DNA of 37,040 nucleotides. Origin: Anaerolineae bacterium (GTDB lineage: Bacteria > Chloroflexota > Anaerolineae > Anaerolineales > E44-bin32). Shown piece by piece: positions 14,737 through 22,863 of this stretch. The notes under the pieces were generated by a model, which had not been told where the DNA came from, did not search any database, and was given only the letters and a program-made list of their open reading frames with translations. The number at the start of each line of letters is the position of its first letter. Within the stretch, counting starts at the first letter, position 1. A program made the translations under genes and the position numbers. The stretch spans positions 1-37,040 of the forward strand of contig JAUWHR010000051.1 in assembly GCA_030605795.1 (NCBI GenBank). Reading direction: 5' to 3'.

Positions 14737-15720
14737 TTATCGCTGGTCAACGCGCTCAGCCAGTTCACGAATCGGGCGCAATTGGGAGACAGGAAGCATG
14801 CGGTTGTCATTGCGAGTGCGCAAACCTAGGCGTGTCCGGCTTCCTGCGGGTAAGAAGCGGGCGCGACATTGGAAAGCGCGCTTGGTGCACCAGCCGGCGA
14901 GGATGACTTCCAGTCCGTAGATCCAGATGTTGGCCCAGCTAAGGGGGCCAACCGACCAAGTGCGACTGAGTGTCGGGCTGTGGACATTGATGTTACAAAC
15001 CACAGGACGGGTCGAGTGGATATAGAGTAGCGAAGCCAGGTTGATGGGTAGTTCAGTCTGCTGACCAGGGAGGAGGGTAAGACGCTCGAAGATAAGACGA
15101 CGGTCGGCGAGTTGACCGCCCAATTCAATGTCGATCGATTGGAGGTCATTGCTCCTCAATACCAGTTGACCGAGTGAGCGTTTAGGTTGTATCTGTCTCC
15201 AGGCACGGCCGGGAGGGATGGCAATTAAAAACAACGGCTGAGCGGCAGCTAATGCACGTTGCAGGTCGGCTTGCGTGCGTGTCTCGAGGCCGGCGATAAA
15301 CACAAAGACATAAGGATCGCCGGCGCTTAGGAAGTCTGAGGCGAGTTGATCGACTGGGATGAGCGCTTCAATTTGGAGCAGCCAGGAGGGATCTTGGCGC
15401 AGCCGGCGGATCTGTTGGCGGGAGGTGATGAGGGTCGATCTAACATCGAGGAGGCGACCGCCGACGGTGAGGGTGTAGTGATTGGGCCTGGTGAAAGGCG
15501 TGGCTTGGATCAACCCGTAGGGGACATCCTCTGACTCAAGCCAACGGCGAAATGCGAGTTCAGCGGCCACGGCGGCAACGCTTCGACGGACACTATAAGC
15601 GGAGAAACGAAGGTTGCGAGATTGGCTGTAGTGCATTGAACGGCAAGCATAGGTGACGCCGGCTGAGGTGAGGCTATCGTCATAAGGGAGACGAATCAGG
15701 TCCTGCGGGTTGAGGCTCAT
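14737..15720 (-). CDS. Unknown protein, possible nuclease-like N-terminal region
   Basis: The 327-residue protein is not recognised. The N-terminal third (AAVAAELAFRRWLESEDVPYG, then YTLTVGGRLLDVRSTL) has a helix-strand pattern with E then D-V-R that recalls a PD-(D/E)XK fold with the lysine changed. This is only a suggestion. A central segment (YVFVFIAGLETRTQADLQRAL) looks like a beta strand and helix. The C-terminal part is strand-rich, then basic. The start follows GAAGAAGG. The kinases lie downstream on the same strand and the repeat lipoprotein is divergent. Confidence 0.6.
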   Translation of the reverse strand: MSLNPQDLIRLPYDDSLTSAGVTYACRSMHYSQSRNLRFSAYSVRRSVAAVAAELAFRRWLESEDVPYGLIQATPFTRPNHYTLTVGGRLLDVRSTLITSRQQIRRLRQDPSWLLQIEALIPVDQLASDFLSAGDPYVFVFIAGLETRTQADLQRALAAAQPLFLIAIPPGRAWRQIQPKRSLGQLVLRSNDLQSIDIELGGQLADRRLIFERLTLLPGQQTELPINLASLLYIHSTRPVVCNINVHSPTLSRTWSVGPLSWANIWIYGLEVILAGWCTKRAFQCRARFLPAGSRTRLGLRTRNDNRMLPVSQLRPIRELAERVDQR

Positions 15721-15797
15721 CGGCCTTCTTCGGGTAGGATTTCAAAGATAATGATACTGGATAAATCAAAAAAAGCTCATATTTGCGTAGGGTAAAA

Positions 15798-15840
15798 CAA
15801 TTAGAAACCGGGTAATAGTTACTGCGATAGTTTCTAATTG
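15798..15840. promoter_or_regulatory. Perfect 11-bp inverted repeat with nested dyad
   Basis: CAATTAGAAAC (15798-15808) and GTTTCTAATTG (15830-15840) are exact complements separated by 21 bases. The spacer itself contains GTAA-TAG-TTAC. The arms are 32 bases apart centre to centre, about three helical turns. It lies between the divergent unknown gene (start 15720) and the repeat lipoprotein (start 16075). No other feature is seen in the 354-base gap. It is either a compound operator or a hairpin. Confidence 0.45.
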
Positions 15841-16074
15841 AAAGGTGTTTGAAAGGATTCTGCATTAAATAACTGCGTTATTATGTTCCCAGAGGTAACG
15901 GTCGAAACCGCTTTTATCTATTGGTAACATTTACTTGGTGGTTGCGTCTGATTCCGCACTGACGGCGGGGATGGACAAAGTTGAACAGCAAATAAAATAT
16001 ACATTACGATGTTCCCTCGAATGCATCCTGCGCGAAACGGCAAAAACTTTATTGCAATGCATAGGAGGTTCTAC

Positions 16075-17388
16075 ATGATCCGTGGAATATTCAAACTGAC
16101 GACGATTATGATTGCTCTCTTCTTGTTTATGGGCGCTGCAGGCTGTAATTTCCCTATTGAGTATGATGAAGGGACTTATGAAACAGATATATTCGAGACC
16201 TCGCAGGAAGATAACACCTGCTCAGGCGAGCCGCAAAATGAAAAGTGCTATGACAGTGCGTATGACATGGATGCTGACTGCTACATGACGGATATGGCCG
16301 CCGATTCGGTCTGCGGGTATACACTGAAGAACGATTACAGCCAGGAGGAGTTTGAAAAGTGGCTGGCGGAGTACCCGTGGGATTGCGACGACACCAATCC
16401 TGAAATATGGGCAAACTGTCTAGTACCGTATTTGGGCGAGTCGGGGCAGGGCTGCGAGGCGCTGTTCCAGCAGGTGCATGCCGAAGGATACGACACATTC
16501 ATACCGTTTGGGGCAAGTTTCGATTTAGATCAAGGAGCAATTTTAGGAGGGGTAGACCCGGCCAGCGACTTCACCGTCCATTCCGGGCCTGATGGCGAAG
16601 GAAGCGTGATAGAGTTCATCCCTGCTCCCCCGGCAACCTTTGCTTTTATGGGAGTATTTCCTTTCCAGCCCACATTAAACCAATGCGAAAGTTCAAGCAC
16701 ATTAAGCAGCAGCAGCCTGGTTATAGCTATCCTCGATTACTACGTGCCTTATAAAACCAACCAGGGTCGTTACGGCTATGTTTACTTCAAGGATTATGAT
16801 GCAGTCAGTGGTATCACAATTGACTGGCGTACATTCAAAGCTGCCCAATGCTACGACAGCGCCTATGATATGGATGGCGATTGCTGCATGGACATCATGG
16901 CGTCCGATTCCGTCTGCGGTTATGAGATCAAAGATAAGTATAGTCAGGAAATATTTGACCTTTGGTTGGAGACGAACACCTGGGACTGCGACGATGGTGA
17001 CCCGGAGGTCTGCGTATGCGCGGCCGGGTGTGAAGAACAGGTCTTCAATGAAAAGTGCTACGATTCCGCCTACGATATGGACGGCGACTGCTACATGACG
17101 GATATGGCCGCCGATTCGGTCTGCGGGTATACGCTGAAGAACGATTACAGCCAGGAGGAGTTTGAAAAGTGGCTGGCGGAATACCCGTGGGACTGCGATG
17201 ACAGCGATCCCGACATATGGGCGGATTGCCCGGCTTCAGATGATGTGTTAATCTCGGAGCCGACTCCCACAAAAACAATAGAGTTTAGACCTACTGCTAC
17301 AGAACCACCGCTAACCAGGCCCACACCTACAGAAACACCAACAATGGCCAGGCCTACGCAGGAGCTAAGACCGACGCTAACTCCTTAG
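16075..17388 (+). CDS. Lipoprotein with three acidic metal-binding-like repeats
   Basis: The ATG at 16075 has AGGAGG six bases upstream, and the product opens with a lipoprotein signal (hydrophobic stretch then MGAAGC). The mature 437-codon protein should be surface-anchored. Three repeats of about 60 residues follow the pattern CYDSAYDMDGDCYMTDMAAD, then a YSQEEFEKWL helix, then WDCDD. The DMDGDC and DCDDSDPD elements recall the putative calcium or metal-binding repeats of MopE-like secreted proteins. A non-repeat domain lies between repeats 1 and 2. The tail is rich in Pro and Thr. No enzyme domain is recognised; the function is probably adhesion or metal binding. Confidence 0.72.
   Translation: MIRGIFKLTTIMIALFLFMGAAGCNFPIEYDEGTYETDIFETSQEDNTCSGEPQNEKCYDSAYDMDADCYMTDMAADSVCGYTLKNDYSQEEFEKWLAEYPWDCDDTNPEIWANCLVPYLGESGQGCEALFQQVHAEGYDTFIPFGASFDLDQGAILGGVDPASDFTVHSGPDGEGSVIEFIPAPPATFAFMGVFPFQPTLNQCESSSTLSSSSLVIAILDYYVPYKTNQGRYGYVYFKDYDAVSGITIDWRTFKAAQCYDSAYDMDGDCCMDIMASDSVCGYEIKDKYSQEIFDLWLETNTWDCDDGDPEVCVCAAGCEEQVFNEKCYDSAYDMDGDCYMTDMAADSVCGYTLKNDYSQEEFEKWLAEYPWDCDDSDPDIWADCPASDDVLISEPTPTKTIEFRPTATEPPLTRPTPTETPTMARPTQELRPTLTP
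16237..16415 (+). repeat. Intragenic repeat copy 1
   Basis: This segment of the lipoprotein gene is nearly identical in DNA to 17047-17225, 810 bases downstream. The central ~130 bases differ only at a few third positions. A more diverged copy lies near 16844-17010. Confidence 0.8.
17047..17225 (+). repeat. Intragenic repeat copy 3
   Basis: This is the partner of 16237-16415. The near-identity of copies 1 and 3, against the divergence of the middle copy, points to recent duplication or gene conversion. Confidence 0.8.
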
Positions 17389-17395
17389 GGGGGGG

Positions 17396-17409
17396 TAGCG
17401 ATATCGCTA
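17396..17409. other. 14-bp perfect palindrome between convergent genes
   Basis: TAGCGATATCGCTA lies between the stop of the repeat lipoprotein and the convergent methyltransferase gene, after a G run. No T tract follows. It may end transcription weakly or be a protein site. Confidence 0.3.
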
Positions 17410-17473
17410 ACGCTGATATTTGTGCTGTCTTCAATCGATTTATTATGACGTGAGTCTCATTATCTTTGACATC

Positions 17474-18307
17474 CTACAGACCGGGTTCATATCGGAACTG
17501 AAGGCAGTAGTGGTGGAAGGTGTTGCTTACCCAGGCGTTACCCATGCCGTATGGCGCCAGGCGAACGTTGTTTTGACACCAGATTCGCTCATCTTTTAGG
17601 GTGTAAAAATCCCCAAGCCGCCTCGCCAGGTCCCAGGCCAGTGGATAGATGCGACCGCCCTTTTTTATATTCTTGACAATGATCGTCAGGTAGGATCGAG
17701 GCCGGATATACGGCCTAAGTCCGGCGTAGATCGCCACCAGACGATCGAGGAACTTGTCGTAATCGGAGATGTTTCCCAGATCAGCCGGGTCGTCGGAGTA
17801 AATCGTGTCTAATTCTTGTGCGGTACGACGCCGACGTTGGGTCATGGCGCCGCGGGAGTGTAGCATATCCCAATAGGGTGGTGAGGTAAAAACGTAGTCG
17901 ACCATCGGTAGGTCGAAGTCGTCCAGTTGGGCGGCATCGCCGGTTATCACCTCCGCTCTAAACCCCTCGGCAACTTGGCCCAGGATGGTCTGTTCCTCTT
18001 CGACCAATTTGCGTGCAATCTCGGAGTATGTGTGGTTAAGTTCGATCCCGATGCCATGACGTCCGGCTCGTAAGCAGGCGATCAGGGTCGAGCCGGTGCC
18101 TACCATCGGGTCAAGCACGATCTGCTCATGTTTGGTGAAGAATTGGATGAATTCCTGCGCCAGGGTTTCGGGAAATTTCGCTGGGTGGCGTAAGACCTGC
18201 TTACGTCGGGGCGGCGGGTTATGCACGAACCAAGATTTCTGGAACTTGAGCCATTCCTTGGGGCTTAGGTCATTTAGGCGATTGACGAAAGGGCGTTTTT
18301 TTGACAT
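17474..18307 (-). CDS. DNA methyltransferase (N4-cytosine/N6-adenine), solitary
   Basis: The 277-residue protein is an amino-methyltransferase. It has a motif X-like HPAKFPETLAQEFI, SAM-binding motif I DPMVGTGSTLIACL, GIGIEL, and the catalytic TSPPYWD. The order SAM site then catalytic site, and the SPPY form, suit the small N4-cytosine or N6-adenine enzymes. No restriction endonuclease is recognised beside it, so it may be an orphan regulatory or protective enzyme. AGGAG supports the ATG. It lies eight bases downstream of a lipoprotein gene on the same strand, so the two are probably co-transcribed. Target sequence is unknown. Confidence 0.88.
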   Translation of the reverse strand: MSKKRPFVNRLNDLSPKEWLKFQKSWFVHNPPPRRKQVLRHPAKFPETLAQEFIQFFTKHEQIVLDPMVGTGSTLIACLRAGRHGIGIELNHTYSEIARKLVEEEQTILGQVAEGFRAEVITGDAAQLDDFDLPMVDYVFTSPPYWDMLHSRGAMTQRRRRTAQELDTIYSDDPADLGNISDYDKFLDRLVAIYAGLRPYIRPRSYLTIIVKNIKKGGRIYPLAWDLARRLGDFYTLKDERIWCQNNVRLAPYGMGNAWVSNTFHHYCLQFRYEPGL

Positions 18308-18314
18308 TGGACTC

Positions 18315-19172
18315 CTAGGGGGATGTAGAGGGTTTTACCGTGGGAGTAATCGTCGGCGTGGGGAGCAGGTAGTGTACGGTTAGGTCATTAAAAGATACCG
18401 TAGTTTGCCCTCCGCGTCTCGAGCGCACGAAAAGGGCAAAACCACCGGTTTGTAGCGCGCTATCACGAGCGGAGAAAACCTCCATATCATTAATATAGAA
18501 GCGAAAATTGTTACCGCTGGCCCAAACGCTAATCCGGTTATCGACCAATATCCCGGGGAAGATTGCGTAGGTCTGGGTGATTGGAACGAGGGCTATTTCG
18601 CCCCCTTCAAGCACCCGTGAAACTCGGGCAGCCCCATCGCAGGTTAGCGCAAATCGGTAGTGTTCGCTTAATGAATTAATCCGATACATCACCCCAAACT
18701 CATCGCTGCCGCTACACAATTCACTCCGAACGCTTACTTTGAGAAAGAAATCGGACGTGGCTGGCGCTGGGCTGCGCAGGAAGTAAAAGGCGTTTGGCTG
18801 ACGGACGGCCAGGCTGAGTCGTCCATTGACCAAGCTGGAGCCTCCGAGTTCAGATTGGCCCACCTCCCAGCCGAGGTTTCGATTGAAGTCATCCTGGTAG
18901 AGCACTGCACCGAGTCCAGATTGAAGGTCAGGCGTCGCAGTGGAGCCGGGTTCGGGAGTAAAGGTAGCTGTGAGGGCCATGGTGGGGAAGATGAAGGTGG
19001 GCGTGGGAGTCGGTGTTGATAGGGTAGGAGTAGGCGTGGGTGTAGGGCCGGCATTCAAGCAACCGTTGAGAGTAAGGGCAACTATGGGGAGCCATACTGC
19101 TGCCATCACCAAACTACGACGAGGTCGATGGCGGGGGCGTGACTTCAGGGGAGTGAGGTGATGATGTTGCAT
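18315..19172 (-). CDS. Anchored beta-sandwich protein, paralogue 1
   Basis: The 285-residue product has a basic lead, a hydrophobic stretch and a lipobox LTLNGC, then a Pro/Thr linker with repeated PTPT. A domain of about 190 residues follows: YQDDFNRNLGWEVG, VSVRSELCSGSDEFGVMYR, YRFALTCDGAARV and FRFYINDMEV. It resembles a LamG-like or DUF1080-like jelly roll. Two conserved cysteines could form a disulfide. The start at 19172 is set by the signal peptide; upstream in-frame codons lie in repeat DNA. It shares its domain with the next two upstream genes. It is likely an extracytoplasmic binding protein. Confidence 0.7.
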   Translation of the reverse strand: MQHHHLTPLKSRPRHRPRRSLVMAAVWLPIVALTLNGCLNAGPTPTPTPTLSTPTPTPTFIFPTMALTATFTPEPGSTATPDLQSGLGAVLYQDDFNRNLGWEVGQSELGGSSLVNGRLSLAVRQPNAFYFLRSPAPATSDFFLKVSVRSELCSGSDEFGVMYRINSLSEHYRFALTCDGAARVSRVLEGGEIALVPITQTYAIFPGILVDNRISVWASGNNFRFYINDMEVFSARDSALQTGGFALFVRSRRGGQTTVSFNDLTVHYLLPTPTITPTVKPSTSP

Positions 19173-19200
19173 GTCAGTTCTTCTGTAAAATAAAGTGGCG

Positions 19201-19420
19201 TCCTTCGACTTCACTCCGCTTTGCTCCATTCCGCTCAGGATGCATTTCGACTGCACTCGCTGCTTACGCAGCTCCTTCCGCTCAGGATGCCCTTCGACGC
19301 GGCCGAAGGTCTTAAGCATGCTGAAAGGCTAGCCACTTCGTGGCTTGCGGAGCCTGTCCTGAGTAAAATCGAAGGGCTCGGGACCTTCCGCTCCGTCGAA
19401 GGGTTCAGGATGCGGGTTTT
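19201..19420. repeat. Cluster of dispersed CTTCGAC/GCTCAGG palindromic repeats
   Basis: Several units of CCTTCGAC, CCGCTCAGGATG and their complements (GAGCCTGTCCTGAG, ATCGAAGGG) follow one another and can fold back. A small perfect hairpin AGCCAC/GTGGCT is included near 19331. Such REP-like clusters are common between genes in many bacteria. The remainder of the gap, to 19599, shows nothing I can name. Confidence 0.7.
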
Positions 19421-19599
19421 ATTAAGTCACCTGAGACGAAACTATCTTTTAGTATGTAACAATACATTAGCTTGAGGATACAACGTTTTTAAATAAATCG
19501 GGAGGGCATAGTTATTAGTGGATGCTCCTTAGGGGATCATCTACCACAGAGCGGTGGTATCGCATGGACCTCTCGAAGTGATGTATTTACATAGATCGT

Positions 19600-20442
19600 T
19601 CAGGGTGGGAGGTACCATAAGTGGAAGTCGTCGAAGTAGGTTGTCAGGCCAGGCGTGTTCGCCGCGCTGGCGAACAGACCAAAAGTGCCAGAGGAAAAGC
19701 CGACATCTTCGACCTGCCCCAAGACTTCCCCATTTGCTAAGGCATAGAGTTCACCCCCGTCGGCCAGGAATCCCATGCGATTCTCCATATTGGGGCCGGC
19801 TAAGATAGCCTCTGAGGGTGTCCAGTTGAGCAGCACCTGCACGGAACCCTCAATGAATTTGCGGATGCGATAGGCCCCATCACAGGAAAATTCAAGCGTG
19901 TGACCATTGTTAAGTTGGTCTCCGCTAACCCGCGCCGCGATGCCATAGCCGTCACGCCCTGAGCAGTCACCGATCTCGGCGGTGACCTCGATGTAGAAAT
20001 TACCCACATCCAGCAGGGTGGTGCTCCAGGTGATGTAGTGGTCGGTCAGATGGTCGGTGGTACGGTGGCGCCCGTCTTCCCACACGTTGGTGGCTCCGTC
20101 TGAGCTGGGCTCCCCCCACTTGTAGCGGATGCTGAAGTCGTCCTTGAAATCCGGAGCGGACAAGTTGAGACCGATGCGTGGGTCGCCTGGAGCTAACTCG
20201 GGAAGCGTGGCCGATGGGATGGGTCCAGGCGTTGCCGTGTCGGTTGGGGTGGGAGAAGGGGTGATGATTGGTGTGGCGGTTGGCGGTGATGTTGGGCTGG
20301 ATTGTAGGGTTGGTGCGGCGGTCAGGGTGGCCGCCACCATAGTCGCAACAAGATCAGGTGGCGGCTCCCCGGCCGATCGATTACAAGCAGATAGCGCCAA
20401 ACCCGCCATGAGTACGAAGCGTGTGGGCAGGATGGATCTCAT
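19600..20442 (-). CDS. Anchored beta-sandwich protein, paralogue 2
   Basis: The 280-residue protein has a lipoprotein signal ending LALSAC, a Pro/Thr-rich linker and the same sandwich domain. Key parts are DFKDDFSIRYKWGE, VTAEIGDCSGRDGYGIAARV, LEFSCDGAYRIRKF and GTFGLFASAA. The ATG at 20442 overlaps the stop of paralogue 3 (ATGA), so these two are translationally coupled. It is probably exposed on the cell surface. The ligand is unknown. Confidence 0.72.
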   Translation of the reverse strand: MRSILPTRFVLMAGLALSACNRSAGEPPPDLVATMVAATLTAAPTLQSSPTSPPTATPIITPSPTPTDTATPGPIPSATLPELAPGDPRIGLNLSAPDFKDDFSIRYKWGEPSSDGATNVWEDGRHRTTDHLTDHYITWSTTLLDVGNFYIEVTAEIGDCSGRDGYGIAARVSGDQLNNGHTLEFSCDGAYRIRKFIEGSVQVLLNWTPSEAILAGPNMENRMGFLADGGELYALANGEVLGQVEDVGFSSGTFGLFASAANTPGLTTYFDDFHLWYLPP

Positions 20443-21338
20443 GGGATTGGGATGTATGGGATGCGCCAGTATGCGAAGTCGTCGAAGGTGGCAGTCAGGT
20501 CGAAGGTTAGTGAGGCGCGTACGTAGACTGCAAAGAAGCCGAAGTTGAAGGGGTAATCCGAGTCGTAATGCTCGCCAACCTGATAGCCATTGACAAAGAG
20601 TACAAAGCGACCTTGGTAACCCCATAAGCCTAGTCTATTGGACACACCCGGACCGGTTTTAATCGCCGCGTTGAGTGTCCAATCTTCCAATTCCTCGGCA
20701 GACTTGGGGGCTCTGTGACGACGGAAGCGCCATGAGCCGTCACATGCTACCTCGAGAGCATAGCCGCTGGGTGCCCTGTCCTCCTGGGCGCGGATGATGA
20801 AACCAACCGAGTCCTTGCCGATGCAGTCACCGTTTGTGATAGTAACTTCAGCGTACACGTTGTCGGATCGGCGGTTGGTATACGACCAATGGACATAGCG
20901 TTCATCGGGTTGGTGGTCTATACCAAACAATTGACCCTCCTCAAAGCGATAGGTTGCATTCTCGCTCTGGTAATCAAACCACGCTTCCGTATCCTCGAAA
21001 TAATCGAAATGGTCAGGGTTGGACAGGTCGAGGATAGCCCGCACGTCATCCTCCGAGGCAACATGGAATGGTGTAGGTGTTGGAGGCAGTTCGAGGCGCC
21101 GAGGGGTTGGAGTGACATCTGGTCCAGCAGCCGGTTGCTCAGTCGGTTCTTCTGTCGGTTGCAGAGCTTGTGCTTCTTCCACCGGTACGGGGGTTGCAGC
21201 GCCCGGCAGGGTACCCGTGGTGGGCTTCATTGCTAGCGAAGTGATCGCTATATATGCAACCGTGATAACCAGGAGAAATGAAACGACGATCAGGATGATG
21301 CGCTCAGTGCTGAGCTTAATGCCTTCTTCGTTGCTCAT
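20439..21338 (-). CDS. Anchored beta-sandwich protein, paralogue 3
   Basis: The 299-residue protein has an uncleaved-type N-terminal membrane helix (about 13-35, IILIVVSFLLVITVAYIAI) rather than a lipobox. A Pro/Glu/Thr linker follows, then the shared domain: YFEDTEAWFDYQSE, VTITNGDCIGKDSVGFIIRA, LEVACDGSWRFRRH and GRFVLFVNGYQ. AAAGGAGGG supports the ATG. It is the first gene of a pair with paralogue 2. The threonine dehydrogenase gene lies just upstream and may share the transcript. Confidence 0.74.
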   Translation of the reverse strand: MSNEEGIKLSTERIILIVVSFLLVITVAYIAITSLAMKPTTGTLPGAATPVPVEEAQALQPTEEPTEQPAAGPDVTPTPRRLELPPTPTPFHVASEDDVRAILDLSNPDHFDYFEDTEAWFDYQSENATYRFEEGQLFGIDHQPDERYVHWSYTNRRSDNVYAEVTITNGDCIGKDSVGFIIRAQEDRAPSGYALEVACDGSWRFRRHRAPKSAEELEDWTLNAAIKTGPGVSNRLGLWGYQGRFVLFVNGYQVGEHYDSDYPFNFGFFAVYVRASLTFDLTATFDDFAYWRIPYIPIP

Positions 21339-21352
21339 CGCGTTCCCTCCTT

Positions 21353-22393
21353 TCAGGGTGTGAGCATGACCTTGCCGGAGCTACCGGAGGACATGATCTC
21401 AAAGGCTTTATCGAATTCTACAAGTTTAAATCGATGGGTTACTAAAGGCGAAAGGTCAACGGCTCCGGAGCGGATTAACCCACGCGCTTGGTACCAGGTT
21501 TGCCAAAGCTTGCGGCCGCTGATGCCGAGTACGCGAGCAGCCTTGAAGACGATGTGGTGGTTCCACTCGAAGGTGAAGGGACCGGGAGCTACTCCCAAAA
21601 GGGCGGCATCCCCGCCAGGCTTGAGCAGGGAGAATCCCTGATCGATGGCGGAGGGTGCGCCTGACATCTCGAGCAAGACATCAACCCCCTCGCCGTCGGT
21701 CGCCTCCAACACTCGCTCGATGACCGGATCTTTGGTGGCGTGCAAAGCGAGGTCGGCGCCCATCCGGTGGGCGAACTCGATGCGGTAAGGGCTGATGTCG
21801 GTGGCGTAAATAGCCCGAGCCCCGATGGCGCGGGCAACGGCGATGGTCATCAGACCAACCGGGCCACAGCCGGTCACCAAGACCTTCTTGGCGCGTAAAT
21901 CAACTGCAAAAGCAGTATGGACGGCGTTACCAAAATTTTCCTGCAACACAGCAATCTCGAGTGGGAGATCGGGAGGGTTGGGCCAGGCATTCTGCGCGTG
22001 GATGGCGATGTATTCGGCGAAGCCGCCGTCGCGGTCTACACCTATGAGACGTGTATTCTCGCAGATGTGCCCCAGCCCAGTACGGCAAAAGGCGCAGGTA
22101 TTGCAGATCACATGCGATTCTAGGGAGACGAATTCACCAATCTCCGGAGAGGGAACCATGGCACCGCGATCAACCACCAGGCCACAAATCTCGTGGCCGA
22201 CGACAATCGGTGGCTTCACCCGGCTAGCCGCCCAATCATCCCAGTTGTATATATGCAGGTCAGTGCCGCAGATCGATGCCGCCTGCACCTCAATCAAAAC
22301 CTCATCCGCCTCGACCGAGGGAATCGGAACCTGGCGTACTTCCAGGCCAGGGCACTTATCAGGCTTGACGATGGCCATCATCATTTCTGGCAT
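21353..22393 (-). CDS. tdh: L-threonine 3-dehydrogenase
   Basis: This zinc-dependent medium-chain dehydrogenase oxidises L-threonine to 2-amino-3-ketobutyrate with NAD. The catalytic zinc ligands C42 (ICGTDLHIYNWD), H67 and E68 (VGHE) are present, as are the four structural zinc cysteines C97, C100, C103 and C111. The NAD site is VTGCGPVGLMTIAVARAIGA. GTDLHIYNWDDWA and QENFGNAVHTA are typical of Tdh. The ATG at 22393 is preferred to a GTG at 22402 because AGGATAGG then has normal spacing. Related sugar-alcohol dehydrogenases are the alternative, but the sequence favours Tdh. Confidence 0.88.
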   Translation of the reverse strand: MPEMMMAIVKPDKCPGLEVRQVPIPSVEADEVLIEVQAASICGTDLHIYNWDDWAASRVKPPIVVGHEICGLVVDRGAMVPSPEIGEFVSLESHVICNTCAFCRTGLGHICENTRLIGVDRDGGFAEYIAIHAQNAWPNPPDLPLEIAVLQENFGNAVHTAFAVDLRAKKVLVTGCGPVGLMTIAVARAIGARAIYATDISPYRIEFAHRMGADLALHATKDPVIERVLEATDGEGVDVLLEMSGAPSAIDQGFSLLKPGGDAALLGVAPGPFTFEWNHHIVFKAARVLGISGRKLWQTWYQARGLIRSGAVDLSPLVTHRFKLVEFDKAFEIMSSGSSGKVMLTP

Positions 22394-22593
22394 GTTGGGC
22401 ACCTATCCTATCGTTTCGGTGCGAAATGTTATCCAAAATTTGTCACCATGGCTACATATGTATAGAAAAGCATGAGCGGCTCAGCTACAAGAAGTATGTC
22501 AAACCGCTCGAATCAGTGACGTTTGCAGTATATCACGAAGCGTCTGGACGGCTAATAAATGGTCATAATCCATTGGCATAAATACTCTAGTAC

Positions 22594-22863
22594 TTGAGTA
22601 CTTGTCCATCCAGTAGGAGGGACAATGATGAATTGGTCCCGACTGCAGACGACTTGGGCTTTGGCATGGTGACATGGAACCCGTTAGACTTGGGATTGCT
22701 CAGCAGTCAGTTCTGTGAGAGTTTGCCTAAGGGAGCCCGACTAACGCTCGATCGCGATACTTGGCTGAGTGGGATACTCACCGAGGGGAGTATCAAGATA
22801 GTGTATCGACTGAACCTAATAGCAGGTGGTTCATTCGGTTGGTTAATACTGGGAAAATGGTAG
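22594..22863 (+). pseudogene. Remnant of an aldo/keto reductase
   Basis: The frame reads DNDELVPTADDLGFGMVTWN then PLDLGLLSSQF and LPKGARL. This matches the segment of aldo/keto reductases that usually reads like RxxExELxPxCxxxGIGVxxWSPLxxGLLTGKY. Nothing of the N-terminal barrel is found upstream, and the frame runs off into non-homologous sequence. It starts at a TTG without clear support, just after a tandem AGTACTTG repeat. It ends overlapping the convergent PHP gene. It looks like a decayed fragment. Confidence 0.5.

Noticed and set aside
16237-17225. CRISPR-like repeats
   Set aside because: The repeats are coding, about 180 bases long and only three in number. No short regularly spaced array is seen anywhere in the window.
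21825-22475. 216-codon open frame opposite the threonine dehydrogenase gene
   Set aside because: It lies antisense to a certain gene and has no ribosome site or recognisable domain.
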